From Branchiostoma floridae (taxonomy: Eukaryota > Chordata > Leptocardii > Amphioxiformes > Branchiostomatidae), in assembly GCF_000003815.2 (NCBI RefSeq), contig NC_049980.1, positions 17,523,154 to 17,587,153 on the forward strand: DNA of 64,000 bases, in the 5' to 3' direction. The notes under the pieces are model-generated. The model did not search any database. It had not been told where the DNA came from and was given only the letters and a program-made list of their open reading frames with translations. Positions 52,001 through 54,449 of this stretch are shown in pieces. The position numbers and the translations under genes were made by a program. Position 1 is the stretch's first letter; each line of letters begins with the position of its first letter.

Positions 52001-54372
52001 TATCACTCTTGTGTTGTAAGGCTGGAGAGAGAAGGAGTCTGCAACAATTCCTATGTCTGGTGGGAGAAAACAAAACATGATTTCGATACTATTAAGAAAA
52101 ATAAAAAAAATATAACAGGACATTGGTGAGTGCCAGTGAAGGATAGAATACCAAGTTTCACAATTACGAAGACAAGACTGCAGTGCAATGCAAACTTAAA
52201 GGTGAAGTAGAAGAATGATTTTCTTTATTCAGATCAGCTCATGGTACTGATGTTGACAAAATCAGGCTAAAGTTCATTATCCTACAGTCAAAATGTGTTT
52301 CTTGTGATTTCAACCAATTTTTTGTGATTTGCATGATACACAAATCTTACCTCTGTCACAGTTAGTCGTAGGGTTTTGACCTGTGTTCAGCTCAACACAC
52401 CCAGTGTGGTCATCAGGGTTCAGGTCATCAAAGTCTGGCAAGGCTGAGTTGTTGTAGCTAACGCAGATTTGCTCAGTGTCAGCACACAGGCCATCAGGGA
52501 TTTCAAACACTACATGCACTCCTGAAGAAAAAGAAAGAGATTCTTGCTTTGTACATTCTATATTGTGCTAGCTGACCAACTCAACAGTAAAGAGGAAGGA
52601 TGATGTAGTGTGTGCTGGTTACCATGCTTATAAAACAACTTTTTGCCTTATCTTGTTGCTACAAGTTTAAAACTGATCATGCTCAGACAGGTCTGTAACC
52701 TCAAAGATCCCAAAGCATAATAACTATAAAAGTATTTTCAATAGAAATACTTTTAGCAGTGATCAAGCCTTATATTCTAATCAGATCAATCCCTATCAGT
52801 GCCAGGACAAAAGGGTTAAATCATAATCAGGGCCCATAATTCTCCTGTGTAAAACATGTTGAGTCAATTACTACATATTCCCACATATTTATGGCAACTC
52901 TTATTGGCAACAATTATGCTAAATACCTGTAAATTCTGTGAGAGTGTTGTGGGATAAGGCCTTCCTCCCATGACCCTGCTCCTGACTGAAGAAGACCTCA
53001 GTTTCCACCATTTCCATAGAACCTCCCACAAGCTTCAGCAACACCTGTAAGAAGACAGTCTGATAATCAAAACCAGAGTAACCACAGACAGACAGCGACT
53101 CACCTTCTGTAAGTTGTGCATTCTAAATTAGTTTATTGCAATTATCACATTCAATATCTACTTATCTTGGGAGTGACTGAGTTGACTTGGAGGAGACACA
53201 CTTGGGCAATAGTGAATGGTGAACAATGAAAAGCACAATCTATTCTATTTTATACTGATTGTGTAAAAGTGTACCTGGAGGGGGATGTTGGCCTGTGTGC
53301 CAGCTGAGTCAGGTACCATGGAGCCCAAGTTGGTGACCTTTAAATCAAAGGTCATGTCAGTAGCAACCTCCTCATAGATGACATCACTAGTCTGAGGCAC
53401 AGCAAAGTTGGTGACATCTGTAAATTCATACCCTGAAACAGAAATTGCAGAACACTCTAGACTTGAGAATTTATAGAGGCCTGGCCTGTATCATGGAACA
53501 GGAATGTGTCATTCAAAGGTCTGGAATGATTGGATTCCAAAGTAATATTTTTCAGAGATCTAGCCATTCAGAAAAACAAACAATAAACAGCTAAAACAGG
53601 CGTCTTTTTAATTATGGAAAAACACTCTAATTCTGGACTCAAGTCCATAACTCCAAAATGCTTTACCCGATCAACTTTATATTTTTATTTAGTACATATC
53701 AAAGTGTAATGAATATATGGAAAGCGTCAATGAGTCCCTTGGGACTAGTCCAATTATACTATAATCATATATAATTATATATAATTTTGGGGCATTATAT
53801 ATAATTATATATAACCCATTTCACCATTATATATAATTATATATAACCCATTTCACTATTAGACATAATTATATATAACCTATTTCACCATTATATATAA
53901 TTATATATAACCCATTTCACCATTATATATTTCTCTGAAGTTATGGATGAACAATGAATGAAGGTTTCTAAGGAAGGGATGGTGTGAAATTTTCCTAACA
54001 GGTTTCATCTGGCCAGTGTCTTTTTTAACTTGTGCAATTTATTCAAGTACATTCCAAGATAATTCATGTTCTACCTTTTACTGAAAAAAGAGTCTTAAAA
54101 AAGTAGCGAAGTATGCATAAAGAGTAAGTACAACATGACCTCTATACGGTTCTTGTAATGTCCATGGTTATGTTAAGTGGTTATTAGTACTTACCAGCTC
54201 CATTGCAGGTGAACACCACCTTCCACCATCCAACATTATTCTGAATGGATCCAGACTCGGTTTCTTGGCCAAAGTCTGTCAGCTCTGCACCAAGGTACAC
54301 AGACTGGTCACAGAACTTCTTCAGCACGGCTAACTGTGCATCAAGGAACATGTAGTCCCCACTAAGGTCAAC
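996..54372 (-). CDS. Giant type I membrane protein: CARDB-like repeats, EGF, TSP1, mucin, NIDO-AMOP-VWD, TM
   Basis: About 108 exon segments on the minus strand join with consistent phases and GT-AG borders; I followed the reading frame by hand from 54372 to the stop at 996-998. Domain order is about 20 CARDB-like units, EGF/TSP1 modules, Thr-rich mucin, NIDO, AMOP, VWD, an Ig-like domain, many EGFs, a second mucin exon, TSP1, a membrane-proximal domain, one TM helix and a 14-residue tail. The NIDO-AMOP-VWD-EGF-TM order is that of MUC4-type mucins (known family). Fusion to a CARDB array is what I see here and do not recognise as a named gene. A cell-surface adhesion or barrier role is inference. 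The 5' end and signal peptide are not seen, and four N gaps interrupt it. It could be two neighbouring genes mis-joined near 25.5 kb, but the phases match across that point. Confidence 0.8.
1427..1575 (-). CDS. Transmembrane exon
   Basis: Phase 0 start after TTTCACACAG, donor GTAAGT. The exon encodes about 25 linker residues ([13 protein letters not shown]...) and then a hydrophobic run beginning [15 protein letters not shown] and ending AVLYIF, followed by RWK. This is a classic single-pass helix with a positive stop-transfer end, which makes the protein type I with its large N-terminal part outside the cell. Confidence 0.85.
2228..3343 (-). CDS. Membrane-proximal extracellular domain (SEA-like?), four exons
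   Basis: Exons 3282-3343, 3042-3154, 2740-2826 and 2228-2408, joined in frame. The protein runs from [16 protein letters not shown] through [29 protein letters not shown] and [14 protein letters not shown] to GKTDVQN, immediately before the TM exon. It has a short cluster of cysteines (YC, ICC, LC). The position between TSP1 and TM, and the opening alpha/beta-looking stretch, suggest a SEA-like or related membrane-proximal module. I see no GSVVV-type autocleavage site, so the family call is tentative while the exon calls are firm. Confidence 0.65.
3752..3925 (-). CDS. Thrombospondin type 1 (TSP1) module
   Basis: Phase 1 exon encoding [16 protein letters not shown], then [16 protein letters not shown] and QMCAENNCP. 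It contains the layered WxxWxxC core, the CSxSC pair and the R-rich RTRVC strand typical of TSP1, with six cysteines. TSP1 modules bind glycans and matrix proteins (family knowledge). It is the last module before the membrane-proximal domain. Confidence 0.9.
4531..4620 (-). ncRNA. miR-183/96/263-like hairpin A (intronic)
   Basis: An inverted repeat in the intron between the EGF exon at 5072 and the TSP1 exon at 3752. In host (minus) orientation the 5p arm is 4586-4608 (starts GCUUGGCACUUGUGG), the 3p arm is 4544-4566 (AAAGAAUUCCCCAGUAC...), and the loop is about 19 nt. The stem continues several base pairs below the arms (GCCAGC with GCUGAC). UUGGCAC is the published seed of miR-96 and miR-263b, and the GGAAUU block recalls miR-183/263. 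Small RNA reads are needed to prove expression. Confidence 0.7.
4786..4881 (-). ncRNA. miR-183/96/263-like hairpin B (intronic)
   Basis: The second hairpin of the same intron, about 165 bases upstream of A in host orientation. The 5p arm is 4850-4872 (GCUUGGCACUGGGGAAUCC), the 3p arm 4797-4817 (AUAGAAUUCCCCCGUACCG), and the loop about 32 nt. A lower stem of ACAAGUC with GACUUGU extends pairing by about 8 bp. The 5p arm is the closest of the six to miR-263b as I know it. Confidence 0.72.
5072..5212 (-). CDS. Calcium-binding EGF module
   Basis: Phase 1-1 exon. It begins [14 protein letters not shown], with [10 protein letters not shown] and DVDRKACT at the end. The DxDEC start and the cysteine spacing are those of cbEGF. 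It follows the mucin exon and precedes TSP1. Confidence 0.88.
5659..5792 (-). CDS. Thr-rich linker running into a partial EGF-like module
   Basis: Starts [14 protein letters not shown], continues [15 protein letters not shown] and ends ADGRTCE. The first half continues the mucin stretch. The second half has the CxCxxGxxLxxDGRTC tail of an EGF module with only four cysteines, so it is a divergent or half EGF. The splice phases match both neighbours. Confidence 0.75.
6153..6560 (-). CDS. Mucin exon 2: Thr/Ser/Ala-rich O-glycosylation region
   Basis: A 408-base exon, open throughout. After one Cys ([10 protein letters not shown]) it is nearly all Thr, Ser, Ala and Pro, with an 11-residue repeat [22 protein letters not shown]. 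It is expected to be heavily O-glycosylated and extended, a stalk between the EGF array and the membrane-proximal modules. The donor is GTTAGT and the join gives STGSTTTQPP. The antisense Val-rich frame is a shadow. Confidence 0.85.
6703..6793 (-). CDS. Short Cys-containing linker exon before mucin exon 2
   Basis: In-frame exon encoding [18 protein letters not shown] followed by [12 protein letters not shown]. Three cysteines in about 13 residues, then the start of the Pro/Thr stretch. I do not recognise the fold. It may pair with the single Cys that opens the mucin exon. Confidence 0.7.
7218..7349 (-). CDS. EGF module
   Basis: Phase 1-1 exon, [13 protein letters not shown] at the start and [14 protein letters not shown] near the end. 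Calcium-binding EGF signature (DIDEC, later Y after the fourth Cys). It is the last of the long EGF run. Confidence 0.88.
7598..7720 (-). CDS. EGF module
   Basis: [26 protein letters not shown] and TPNGKDCE. A complete six-cysteine calcium-binding EGF in one phase 1-1 exon, including the N-x(n)-GSY/F pattern used for beta-hydroxylation and Ca2+ binding. Confidence 0.92.
7934..8062 (-). CDS. EGF module
   Basis: [41 protein letters not shown]. Complete cbEGF in one phase 1-1 exon. Confidence 0.92.
   Translation of the reverse strand: MWMNAFTTWTCVVQMPSAPTRLAATPVPARQASSCSLMVSPA
8387..8539 (-). CDS. EGF module with an extended last loop
   Basis: [31 protein letters not shown], then an insert ([15 protein letters not shown]) before the last Cys. 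Phase 1-1 exon. The 10-residue insert in the C5-C6 loop is unusual but in frame. Confidence 0.9.
8785..8907 (-). CDS. EGF module
   Basis: [37 protein letters not shown]. Complete cbEGF in one phase 1-1 exon. Confidence 0.92.
9092..9214 (-). CDS. Divergent EGF-like module
   Basis: [37 protein letters not shown]. Six cysteines, but it lacks the DxDEC calcium start and has a WC/TPED first loop. Phase 1-1, with the acceptor TTCTCACTTCAG. Confidence 0.85.
9314..9615 (-). repeat. Old tRNA-derived SINE copy in an intron
   Basis: On the minus strand the sequence starts with a decayed tRNA-like head (GGCATAACAGTTAAG as an A-box region, GGTTCTGGGTTTGGCC as a B-box region). It continues with a body that weakly matches the younger SINE at 11682-12006 (TGTTTTGCCCTTAACATGCC against TTGTGCCCTTGGGAAAGGC). 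Flanking near-duplicates GTAATACATG (9304) and GTAAATACATG (about 9616) may be an aged target duplication. Confidence 0.5.
9643..9762 (-). CDS. EGF module
   Basis: [37 protein letters not shown]. Complete EGF with DTNPC in place of DxDEC. Phase 1-1 exon. Confidence 0.9.
9943..10065 (-). CDS. EGF module
   Basis: [38 protein letters not shown]. Complete cbEGF in one phase 1-1 exon. Confidence 0.92.
10284..10412 (-). CDS. EGF module
   Basis: [39 protein letters not shown]. Complete cbEGF in one phase 1-1 exon. Confidence 0.9.
   Translation of the reverse strand: MSMNVKAQTCTPVQLTWSVRIPHLATGVPVNLAITWTAMADV
10638..10784 (-). CDS. EGF module
   Basis: [40 protein letters not shown]. cbEGF with a longer first loop (GQPTHGC), similar to the module at 23416-23562, which also carries GQPTHGC. 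The two probably share an ancestor. Confidence 0.9.
10933..11025 (-). CDS. Short EGF-like half module
   Basis: [18 protein letters not shown] and then [10 protein letters not shown]. It joins in phase to the Cys-rich exon at 11296-11499 to complete an EGF that begins CQFQPCYPG. The module is thus split by an intron, unlike its neighbours. Confidence 0.85.
11296..11499 (-). CDS. Cys-rich EGF-like exon following the Ig-like domain
   Basis: Begins [18 protein letters not shown], then [29 protein letters not shown] and [14 protein letters not shown]. The first part ends the Ig-like domain. The rest is an EGF-like module of the CxCxGxGTC type that follows VWD in MUC4-type proteins, plus the start of the next EGF. 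Confidence 0.85.
11682..12006 (-). mobile_element. tRNA-derived SINE with intact target-site duplication
   Basis: On the minus strand it starts with a tRNA-like head with an A box (GTGGCGCAGTGGCAGC) and a B box (GCGGGTTCGAATCCCGC). A body containing TTGTGCCCTTGGGAAAGGCA follows, and it ends in a (GAAC)n tail, seen as CGTT repeats at 11682-11711. The 9-base duplication ATGCATATT flanks it at 11673-11681 and 12007-12015. It sits in an intron of the giant gene, same strand. The young look (perfect duplication, clear boxes) suggests recent insertion. Confidence 0.9.
12370..12881 (-). CDS. Ig/cadherin-like domain after VWD, two exons
   Basis: Exons 12760-12881 ([32 protein letters not shown]) and 12370-12481 ([29 protein letters not shown]), followed by VDDKGAVT in the next exon. 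The DPNPGD, FTWTP and VDD pattern resembles the cadherin-like/putative Ig repeat (P-x-I ... V-D-P-D ... F-x-W-T-P) found after VWD in MUC4-like proteins. The phases match on both sides. Confidence 0.75.
13263..13805 (-). CDS. C-terminal part of the VWD region, two exons
   Basis: Exons 13691-13805 ([33 protein letters not shown]) and 13263-13435 ([33 protein letters not shown]). This matches the conserved post-VWD segment of MUC4/SUSD2-type proteins, in which F-x-Y-x-x-G-x-S is followed by a C...C-x-Y-D pair. The EC-YD unit is a recognisable landmark. Confidence 0.8.
14159..15402 (-). CDS. von Willebrand factor type D (VWD) domain, four exons
   Basis: Exons 15222-15402, 14845-14993, 14482-14647 and 14159-14226. 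It opens with [15 protein letters not shown] and [13 protein letters not shown], the GDPHxxTFD-FNGxGEYxL hallmark of VWD in MUC4-like proteins. The middle is strand-rich ([14 protein letters not shown]). The end has [14 protein letters not shown], equivalent to the VWD GLxGxxDGDxxNDF calcium-type loop, then LSDGTVLG. It follows AMOP directly. The domain lacks most multimerisation cysteines, as usual for this subfamily. Confidence 0.92.
15881..16013 (-). CDS. AMOP domain, C-terminal half
   Basis: Reads [15 protein letters not shown], then [17 protein letters not shown] and KYRPTRQ. The DW-x-x-RSWCC, FCxLYxxxRP and YRP elements are the AMOP signature of MUC4, SUSD2 and ISM. Phase 0 start using the acceptor ATTTTAG. 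AMOP is an extracellular adhesion-associated domain (family knowledge). Confidence 0.93.
16204..16710 (-). CDS. AMOP domain, N-terminal half, interrupted by a gap
   Basis: The upstream part, 16597-16710, reads [18 protein letters not shown] then [17 protein letters not shown]. The downstream part, 16204-16273, reads [16 protein letters not shown] then SAGHVVK. The CPPT...A spacing fits the CPCTxxQA region of AMOP. Ns at 16274-16596 hide the middle and may hide an intron. Confidence 0.8.
16274..16596. other. Assembly gap inside the AMOP region
   Basis: 323 Ns. Coding sequence is open on both sides, so at least part of the missing DNA is exon. Confidence 0.98.
16826..16946 (-). CDS. NIDO-AMOP linker exon
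   Basis: Encodes [31 protein letters not shown] and ASRCMDWYK. The CMDWYK end corresponds to the C-x-x-W that opens AMOP. The phases (2 in, 0 out) match the neighbours. Confidence 0.85.
17171..18965 (-). CDS. NIDO domain, four visible exons
   Basis: Exons 18813-18965 ([27 protein letters not shown]), 18248-18406 ([27 protein letters not shown]), 17649-17759 ([27 protein letters not shown]) and 17171-17301 ([28 protein letters not shown]). V-x-x-NG-x-I, ILAxxWxDV, ATWxxV and NTFQAVLxTDG are the ordered landmarks of NIDO in nidogen, MUC4 and tectorin. The first strand of the domain probably lies in the gap at 18996-19474. Confidence 0.9.
18996..19474. other. Assembly gap, probably holding the first NIDO exon
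   Basis: 479 Ns between the exon that starts VSENGFIG and the mucin/EGF exon at 19997. The N-terminal part of NIDO is not seen elsewhere. Confidence 0.98.
19660..19832. repeat. Cluster of short direct and inverted TCTGGAGAT motifs
   Basis: Within about 170 bases the motif AATCTGGAGATT and its reverse complement AATCTCCAGATT (or close forms such as GATTTTCCAGATG) occur at least six times in both orientations. This makes an AT-rich, foldable intronic patch. No coding potential seen. Confidence 0.7.
19997..20227 (-). CDS. Thr-rich stretch and EGF module
   Basis: Begins [16 protein letters not shown], continues with a Pro/Thr-rich linker ([13 protein letters not shown]), then an [37 protein letters not shown]. 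The EGF lacks the DxDEC start. It bridges mucin stretch 1 and the NIDO domain. Confidence 0.88.
20390..20452 (-). CDS. Small mucin exon
   Basis: A 63-base phase 1-1 exon, [18 protein letters not shown] and then ATT. Its sequence is echoed at the start of the next exon ([10 protein letters not shown]), so it looks like a duplicated mini-exon. Confidence 0.75.
20604..20999 (-). CDS. Mucin exon 1: Thr/Pro/Ser-rich region
   Basis: Opens with [18 protein letters not shown]-type repeats, then long Thr/Ser stretches with several N-x-T/S sites (DNITTDG, SNWSTAN). An O-glycosylated mucin segment is expected. The donor is GTATTT at 20602-20603 and the exon ends ATT in phase 1. The 5' border is uncertain: the in-phase acceptor is at 21000, but an EGF-like start (DVNEC) lies just upstream in another frame, at 21000-21049. 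Confidence 0.8.
21000..21049 (-). pseudogene. Possible EGF start ([11 protein letters not shown]) out of frame with mucin exon 1
   Basis: After an acceptor at 21050 the phase 1 reading gives [15 protein letters not shown], an EGF-like start that fits the preceding exon. It runs on in a Gln/Pro-rich frame instead of the Thr-rich mucin frame and reaches a stop. A one-base assembly error, or decay of an EGF start with use of a newer acceptor at 21000, would explain it. Confidence 0.4.
21352..21486 (-). CDS. EGF module
   Basis: [38 protein letters not shown]. Complete cbEGF in a phase 1-1 exon. Confidence 0.92.
21779..21970 (-). CDS. Cys-rich EGF-like module with insert
   Basis: [48 protein letters not shown] and EGFIRCT. 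Six cysteines in EGF order with long loops. Follows TSP1 in phase. Confidence 0.85.
22175..22360 (-). CDS. Thrombospondin type 1 (TSP1) module
   Basis: [44 protein letters not shown]. WxxWSxC and TRxRxC strands with six cysteines. It shares the CDSPxPxxGG/GQ segment with the TSP1 at 3752-3925, so the two modules are probably duplicates. Confidence 0.92.
22698..22811 (-). CDS. EGF module (non-calcium type)
   Basis: [33 protein letters not shown]. The CxNGGxC and CxCxxxxxGxxC pattern of a Notch/laminin-like EGF. Confidence 0.9.
22991..23116 (-). CDS. EGF module
   Basis: [38 protein letters not shown]. Complete cbEGF in one phase 1-1 exon. Confidence 0.92.
23416..23562 (-). CDS. EGF module
   Basis: [43 protein letters not shown]. 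cbEGF with the long GQPTHGC first loop also seen at 10638-10784. Confidence 0.92.
24071..24167 (-). ncRNA. miR-183/96/263-like hairpin C (intronic cluster)
   Basis: In the 1.7-kb intron between the EGF exons at 25278 and 23416. The 5p arm is 24132-24155 (UCUUGGCACUUGAGGAAUUC), the 3p arm 24083-24105 (GAAGAAUUCCCAAGUACUG), and the loop about 26 nt. The lower stem pairs UUGAGCUAGAU with AUCUGGCUUCAA. The 3p change CCAAGUAC (others have CCCAGUAC) matches the 5p change ACUUG, a compensatory pair. Confidence 0.75.
24255..24342 (-). ncRNA. miR-183/96/263-like hairpin D (intronic cluster)
   Basis: The 5p arm is 24309-24332 (UCUUGGCACUGGUGGAGUUC), the 3p arm 24264-24287 (CACAGAAUUCCCCAGUACC), and the loop about 21 nt. 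The 5p core UGGCACUGGU matches the miR-183 5' half as I know it. The lower stem pairs by G:C and G:U below CUUGG. Confidence 0.75.
24649..24751 (-). ncRNA. miR-183/96/263-like hairpin E (intronic cluster)
   Basis: The 5p arm is 24715-24738 (UCUUGGCACUUGAGGAAUUC), the 3p arm 24658-24681 (CACAGAAUUCCCCAGUACC), and the loop about 33 nt. The 5p core is the same as hairpin C; the 3p arm is the same as D. The lower stem UGGGACUAGUUUU pairs with AAACUGGGUU. Confidence 0.75.
24943..25043 (-). ncRNA. miR-183/96/263-like hairpin F (intronic cluster)
   Basis: The longest and cleanest stem of the six. The 5p arm is 25008-25031 (GCUUGGCACUAGUGGAAUUC), the 3p arm 24955-24977 (CAAAGAAUUCCCCAGUACC), and the loop about 30 nt. 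The lower stem UGGGCUUAAUUU pairs with AAAUUGACUCCA. It carries GCUUGG like hairpins A and B, not UCUUGG like C-E. Confidence 0.78.
25278..25412 (-). CDS. First EGF module after the CARDB array
   Basis: Starts [15 protein letters not shown] across the splice from the last CARDB exon, then [16 protein letters not shown] and GQCE. cbEGF-type. The phase 1 join to the exon at 25578 (QCG then RRDMDEC) is the evidence that CARDB array and EGF/NIDO part are one gene. Confidence 0.88.
25578..26546 (-). CDS. CARDB-like unit 19 (last)
   Basis: Exons 26366-26546 ([30 protein letters not shown]), 25986-26111 ([25 protein letters not shown]) and 25578-25702 ([33 protein letters not shown]). The order is a beta strand with V-x-A/S-F, a long middle with L-S-x-D, then C-x-x-x-Y-x-x-x-V, an N-N turn, and a final C. 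This matches CARDB domains. Confidence 0.8.
26226..26300. repeat. (ACTC)n microsatellite
   Basis: Imperfect run of CACT/ACTC units in the intron between CARDB unit 19 exons. Confidence 0.9.
26784..28840 (-). CDS. CARDB-like unit 18
   Basis: Exons 28736-28840 ([27 protein letters not shown]), 27738-27851 ([17 protein letters not shown]), 27102-27242 ([17 protein letters not shown]) and 26784-26939 ([34 protein letters not shown]). Four exons, where three is common. The donor at 27737 is GTTTGT, chosen because only it keeps the frame. Final Cys pair and DNN turn present. Confidence 0.75.
27601..27665. repeat. Near-perfect 65-bp palindrome
   Basis: The centre at 27632/27633 is a perfect 28-base palindrome around CCAGCTGG (TTTACACAACCAG and its complement). 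One mismatch outward, AATTC pairs with GAATT, and further out TAGGATATA (27601-27609) pairs with TATATCCTA (27657-27665). It lies in an intron. It may be a tiny foldback element or the fused ends of a MITE. Confidence 0.85.
27852..28735. other. Intron stretch without recognised features
   Basis: An 884-base intron within unit 18. No exon-like open frame with splice signals on either strand. A short chance pairing around 28260-28290 (AGCACCAAGG / CCTTAGTACT) is noted but not called. Confidence 0.5.
29093..30247 (-). CDS. CARDB-like unit 17, with Thr-rich insert
   Basis: Exons 30033-30247 ([30 protein letters not shown]), 29547-29735 ([30 protein letters not shown]) and 29093-29204 ([30 protein letters not shown]). 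The first exon carries a short mucin-like insert ([17 protein letters not shown]) between CARDB strands, which no other unit has. Confidence 0.78.
30426..31631 (-). CDS. CARDB-like unit 16
   Basis: Exons 31546-31631 ([27 protein letters not shown]), 31117-31236 ([28 protein letters not shown]) and 30426-30564 ([29 protein letters not shown]). The clearest and shortest unit: DLxIxxFSLSDGxxVxxG, then FYxSxDNDWD, then YCGxAYLVAxVDS, HNNxA and a closing C, the full CARDB order. Confidence 0.85.
31760..32763 (-). CDS. CARDB-like unit 15
   Basis: Exons 32606-32763 ([30 protein letters not shown]), 32045-32274 ([34 protein letters not shown]) and 31760-31872 ([32 protein letters not shown]). The ACDEAEYLMVAV segment is this unit's CGxxYLxAxV. 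The C closes at LKC. Confidence 0.78.
33194..34583 (-). CDS. CARDB-like unit 14, partly in a gap
   Basis: Exon 34432-34583 ([30 protein letters not shown]) runs into Ns. Then 34001-34110 ([28 protein letters not shown]) and 33194-33338 ([28 protein letters not shown]). Two CARDB landmarks are plain: LDLxITxFxL at the start and [10 protein letters not shown] near the end. Confidence 0.75.
33339..34000. other. Intron stretch without recognised features
   Basis: A 662-base AT-rich intron within unit 14 with poly-T tracts. No exon, hairpin or known repeat seen. Confidence 0.5.
34332..34431. other. Assembly gap in CARDB unit 14
   Basis: Exactly 100 Ns, probably a placeholder for unknown length. 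An open coding frame abuts its right side. Confidence 0.98.
34763..36007 (-). CDS. CARDB-like unit 13
   Basis: Exons 35874-36007 ([32 protein letters not shown]), 35189-35336 ([31 protein letters not shown]) and 34763-34930 ([33 protein letters not shown]). The [12 protein letters not shown] middle and VNN turn fit the pattern. The C pair is DEC...LC. Confidence 0.8.
36241..37960 (-). CDS. CARDB-like unit 12 with a twin CX3C insert
   Basis: Exons 37763-37960 ([45 protein letters not shown]), 37105-37272 ([45 protein letters not shown]), 36632-36835 ([15 protein letters not shown]) and 36241-36341 ([27 protein letters not shown]). Much longer than other units because exon 37105-37272 adds a Cys-rich, helix-looking segment with two CxxxC motifs (CKAEC and CVQQC), which I do not recognise as part of CARDB. 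Confidence 0.8.
38030..38775. repeat. Intronic minisatellite, about 20-26 bp unit
   Basis: About 30 imperfect copies of CAGTCAGCACCAGGGACAGG with an AAACA spacer lie in the intron between CARDB units 12 and 11. A 159-codon plus-strand frame inside it is a by-product of the repeat. Confidence 0.92.
38880..40096 (-). CDS. CARDB-like unit 11, partly in a gap
   Basis: Exon 39939-40096 ([32 protein letters not shown]) abuts Ns. Then 39212-39387 ([28 protein letters not shown]) and 38880-38988 ([31 protein letters not shown]). [10 protein letters not shown] opens the unit. [13 protein letters not shown] and GNN close it. Confidence 0.82.
39839..39938. other. Assembly gap in CARDB unit 11
   Basis: 100 Ns; the exon on its right is open into the gap. 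Confidence 0.98.
40631..41421 (-). CDS. CARDB-like unit 10
   Basis: Exons 41246-41421 ([30 protein letters not shown]), 41052-41130 ([17 protein letters not shown]) and 40631-40825 ([27 protein letters not shown]). The middle cysteines (CHIDSC) and CKQ add two disulphides not common in the other units. The acceptor at 40826 (ATGTAG) was chosen by phase. Confidence 0.75.
41556..42521 (-). CDS. CARDB-like unit 9
   Basis: Exons 42408-42521 ([30 protein letters not shown]), 41991-42152 ([17 protein letters not shown]) and 41556-41705 ([39 protein letters not shown]). This exon holds the textbook CARDB end: [27 protein letters not shown], which in bacterial CARDB domains reads as ...AxxD...ExNExNN. 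Confidence 0.88.
43068..44005 (-). CDS. CARDB-like unit 8
   Basis: Exons 43786-44005 ([49 protein letters not shown]), 43403-43513 ([27 protein letters not shown]) and 43068-43156 ([28 protein letters not shown]). LTVTNVG is the CARDB VxVxNxG core strand and [12 protein letters not shown] its acidic loop. Confidence 0.87.
44154..45544 (-). CDS. CARDB-like unit 7
   Basis: Exons 45447-45544 ([22 protein letters not shown]), 45100-45171 ([24 protein letters not shown]), 44843-44960 ([16 protein letters not shown]) and 44154-44285 ([32 protein letters not shown]). TLQVKNAG is the strongest CARDB core in the window. The unit ends [13 protein letters not shown] and IC. Confidence 0.88.
45857..47114 (-). 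CDS. CARDB-like unit 6
   Basis: Exons 46954-47114 ([30 protein letters not shown]), 46543-46639 ([30 protein letters not shown]) and 45857-46030 ([43 protein letters not shown]). Divergent middle; the C-terminal SSNDW...VNC stands in for the NN turn and last Cys. Confidence 0.78.
46355..46372. repeat. Short (TA)n microsatellite
   Basis: Run of about 14 alternating T and A bases in an intron. Confidence 0.8.
47115..47837. other. Intron stretch without recognised features
   Basis: A 723-base intron between CARDB units 6 and 5. AT-rich, no exon, hairpin or repeat recognised. Confidence 0.5.
47838..48499 (-). CDS. CARDB-like unit 5
   Basis: Exons 48278-48499 ([48 protein letters not shown]) and 47838-48002 ([47 protein letters not shown]). 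Only two exons. RDLAVKxFxVP, [13 protein letters not shown] and [15 protein letters not shown] with LNN give a complete unit. Confidence 0.85.
48772..49757 (-). CDS. CARDB-like unit 4
   Basis: Exons 49626-49757 ([32 protein letters not shown]), 49118-49314 ([29 protein letters not shown]) and 48772-48901 ([30 protein letters not shown]). [18 protein letters not shown] fits the acidic middle loop, and TDNNV with a terminal C closes the unit. Confidence 0.85.
49936..51165 (-). CDS. CARDB-like unit 3
   Basis: Exons 50963-51165 ([48 protein letters not shown]), 50436-50625 ([31 protein letters not shown]) and 49936-50007 ([15 protein letters not shown]). [26 protein letters not shown] and ENNNQL match units 8, 9 and 16 in order. 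Confidence 0.87.
51372..52056 (-). CDS. CARDB-like unit 2
   Basis: A long exon, 51702-52056, holds most of the unit without an intron: [69 protein letters not shown]. Exon 51372-51472 ends it ([24 protein letters not shown]). SIINNGR is the VxNxG strand; the exon shows that intron positions within units were lost or gained. Confidence 0.87.
52351..53432 (-). CDS. CARDB-like unit 1
   Basis: Exons 53275-53432 ([31 protein letters not shown]), 52927-53044 ([31 protein letters not shown]) and 52351-52521 ([44 protein letters not shown]). [10 protein letters not shown] is the CARDB core. The end has four cysteines, where two is typical. Confidence 0.85.
53755..53935. repeat. AT-rich tandem repeat, about 32-bp unit
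   Basis: Four to five copies of an ATTATATATAATTATATATA block followed by ACCCATTTCAC, in the intron between units 1 and 0. The TATAATTATA cores are self-complementary and could form cruciforms. Confidence 0.9.
54195..54372 (-). CDS. CARDB-like unit 0, C-terminal half only
   Basis: Phase 0 start ([14 protein letters not shown]), then [31 protein letters not shown] and NGA. It is the CGxVYLxAxL-NN-C half of a unit, so at least one more exon must lie upstream (to the right). That region is occupied by mobile elements. Confidence 0.83.
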
Positions 54373-54449
54373 CTGTAAACAGAGGAGTTGAACTGTGTTA
54401 AAATGTGCAAAAAAAACTGGTAACCAACAAAACAGAACAAAAGTAAGAT

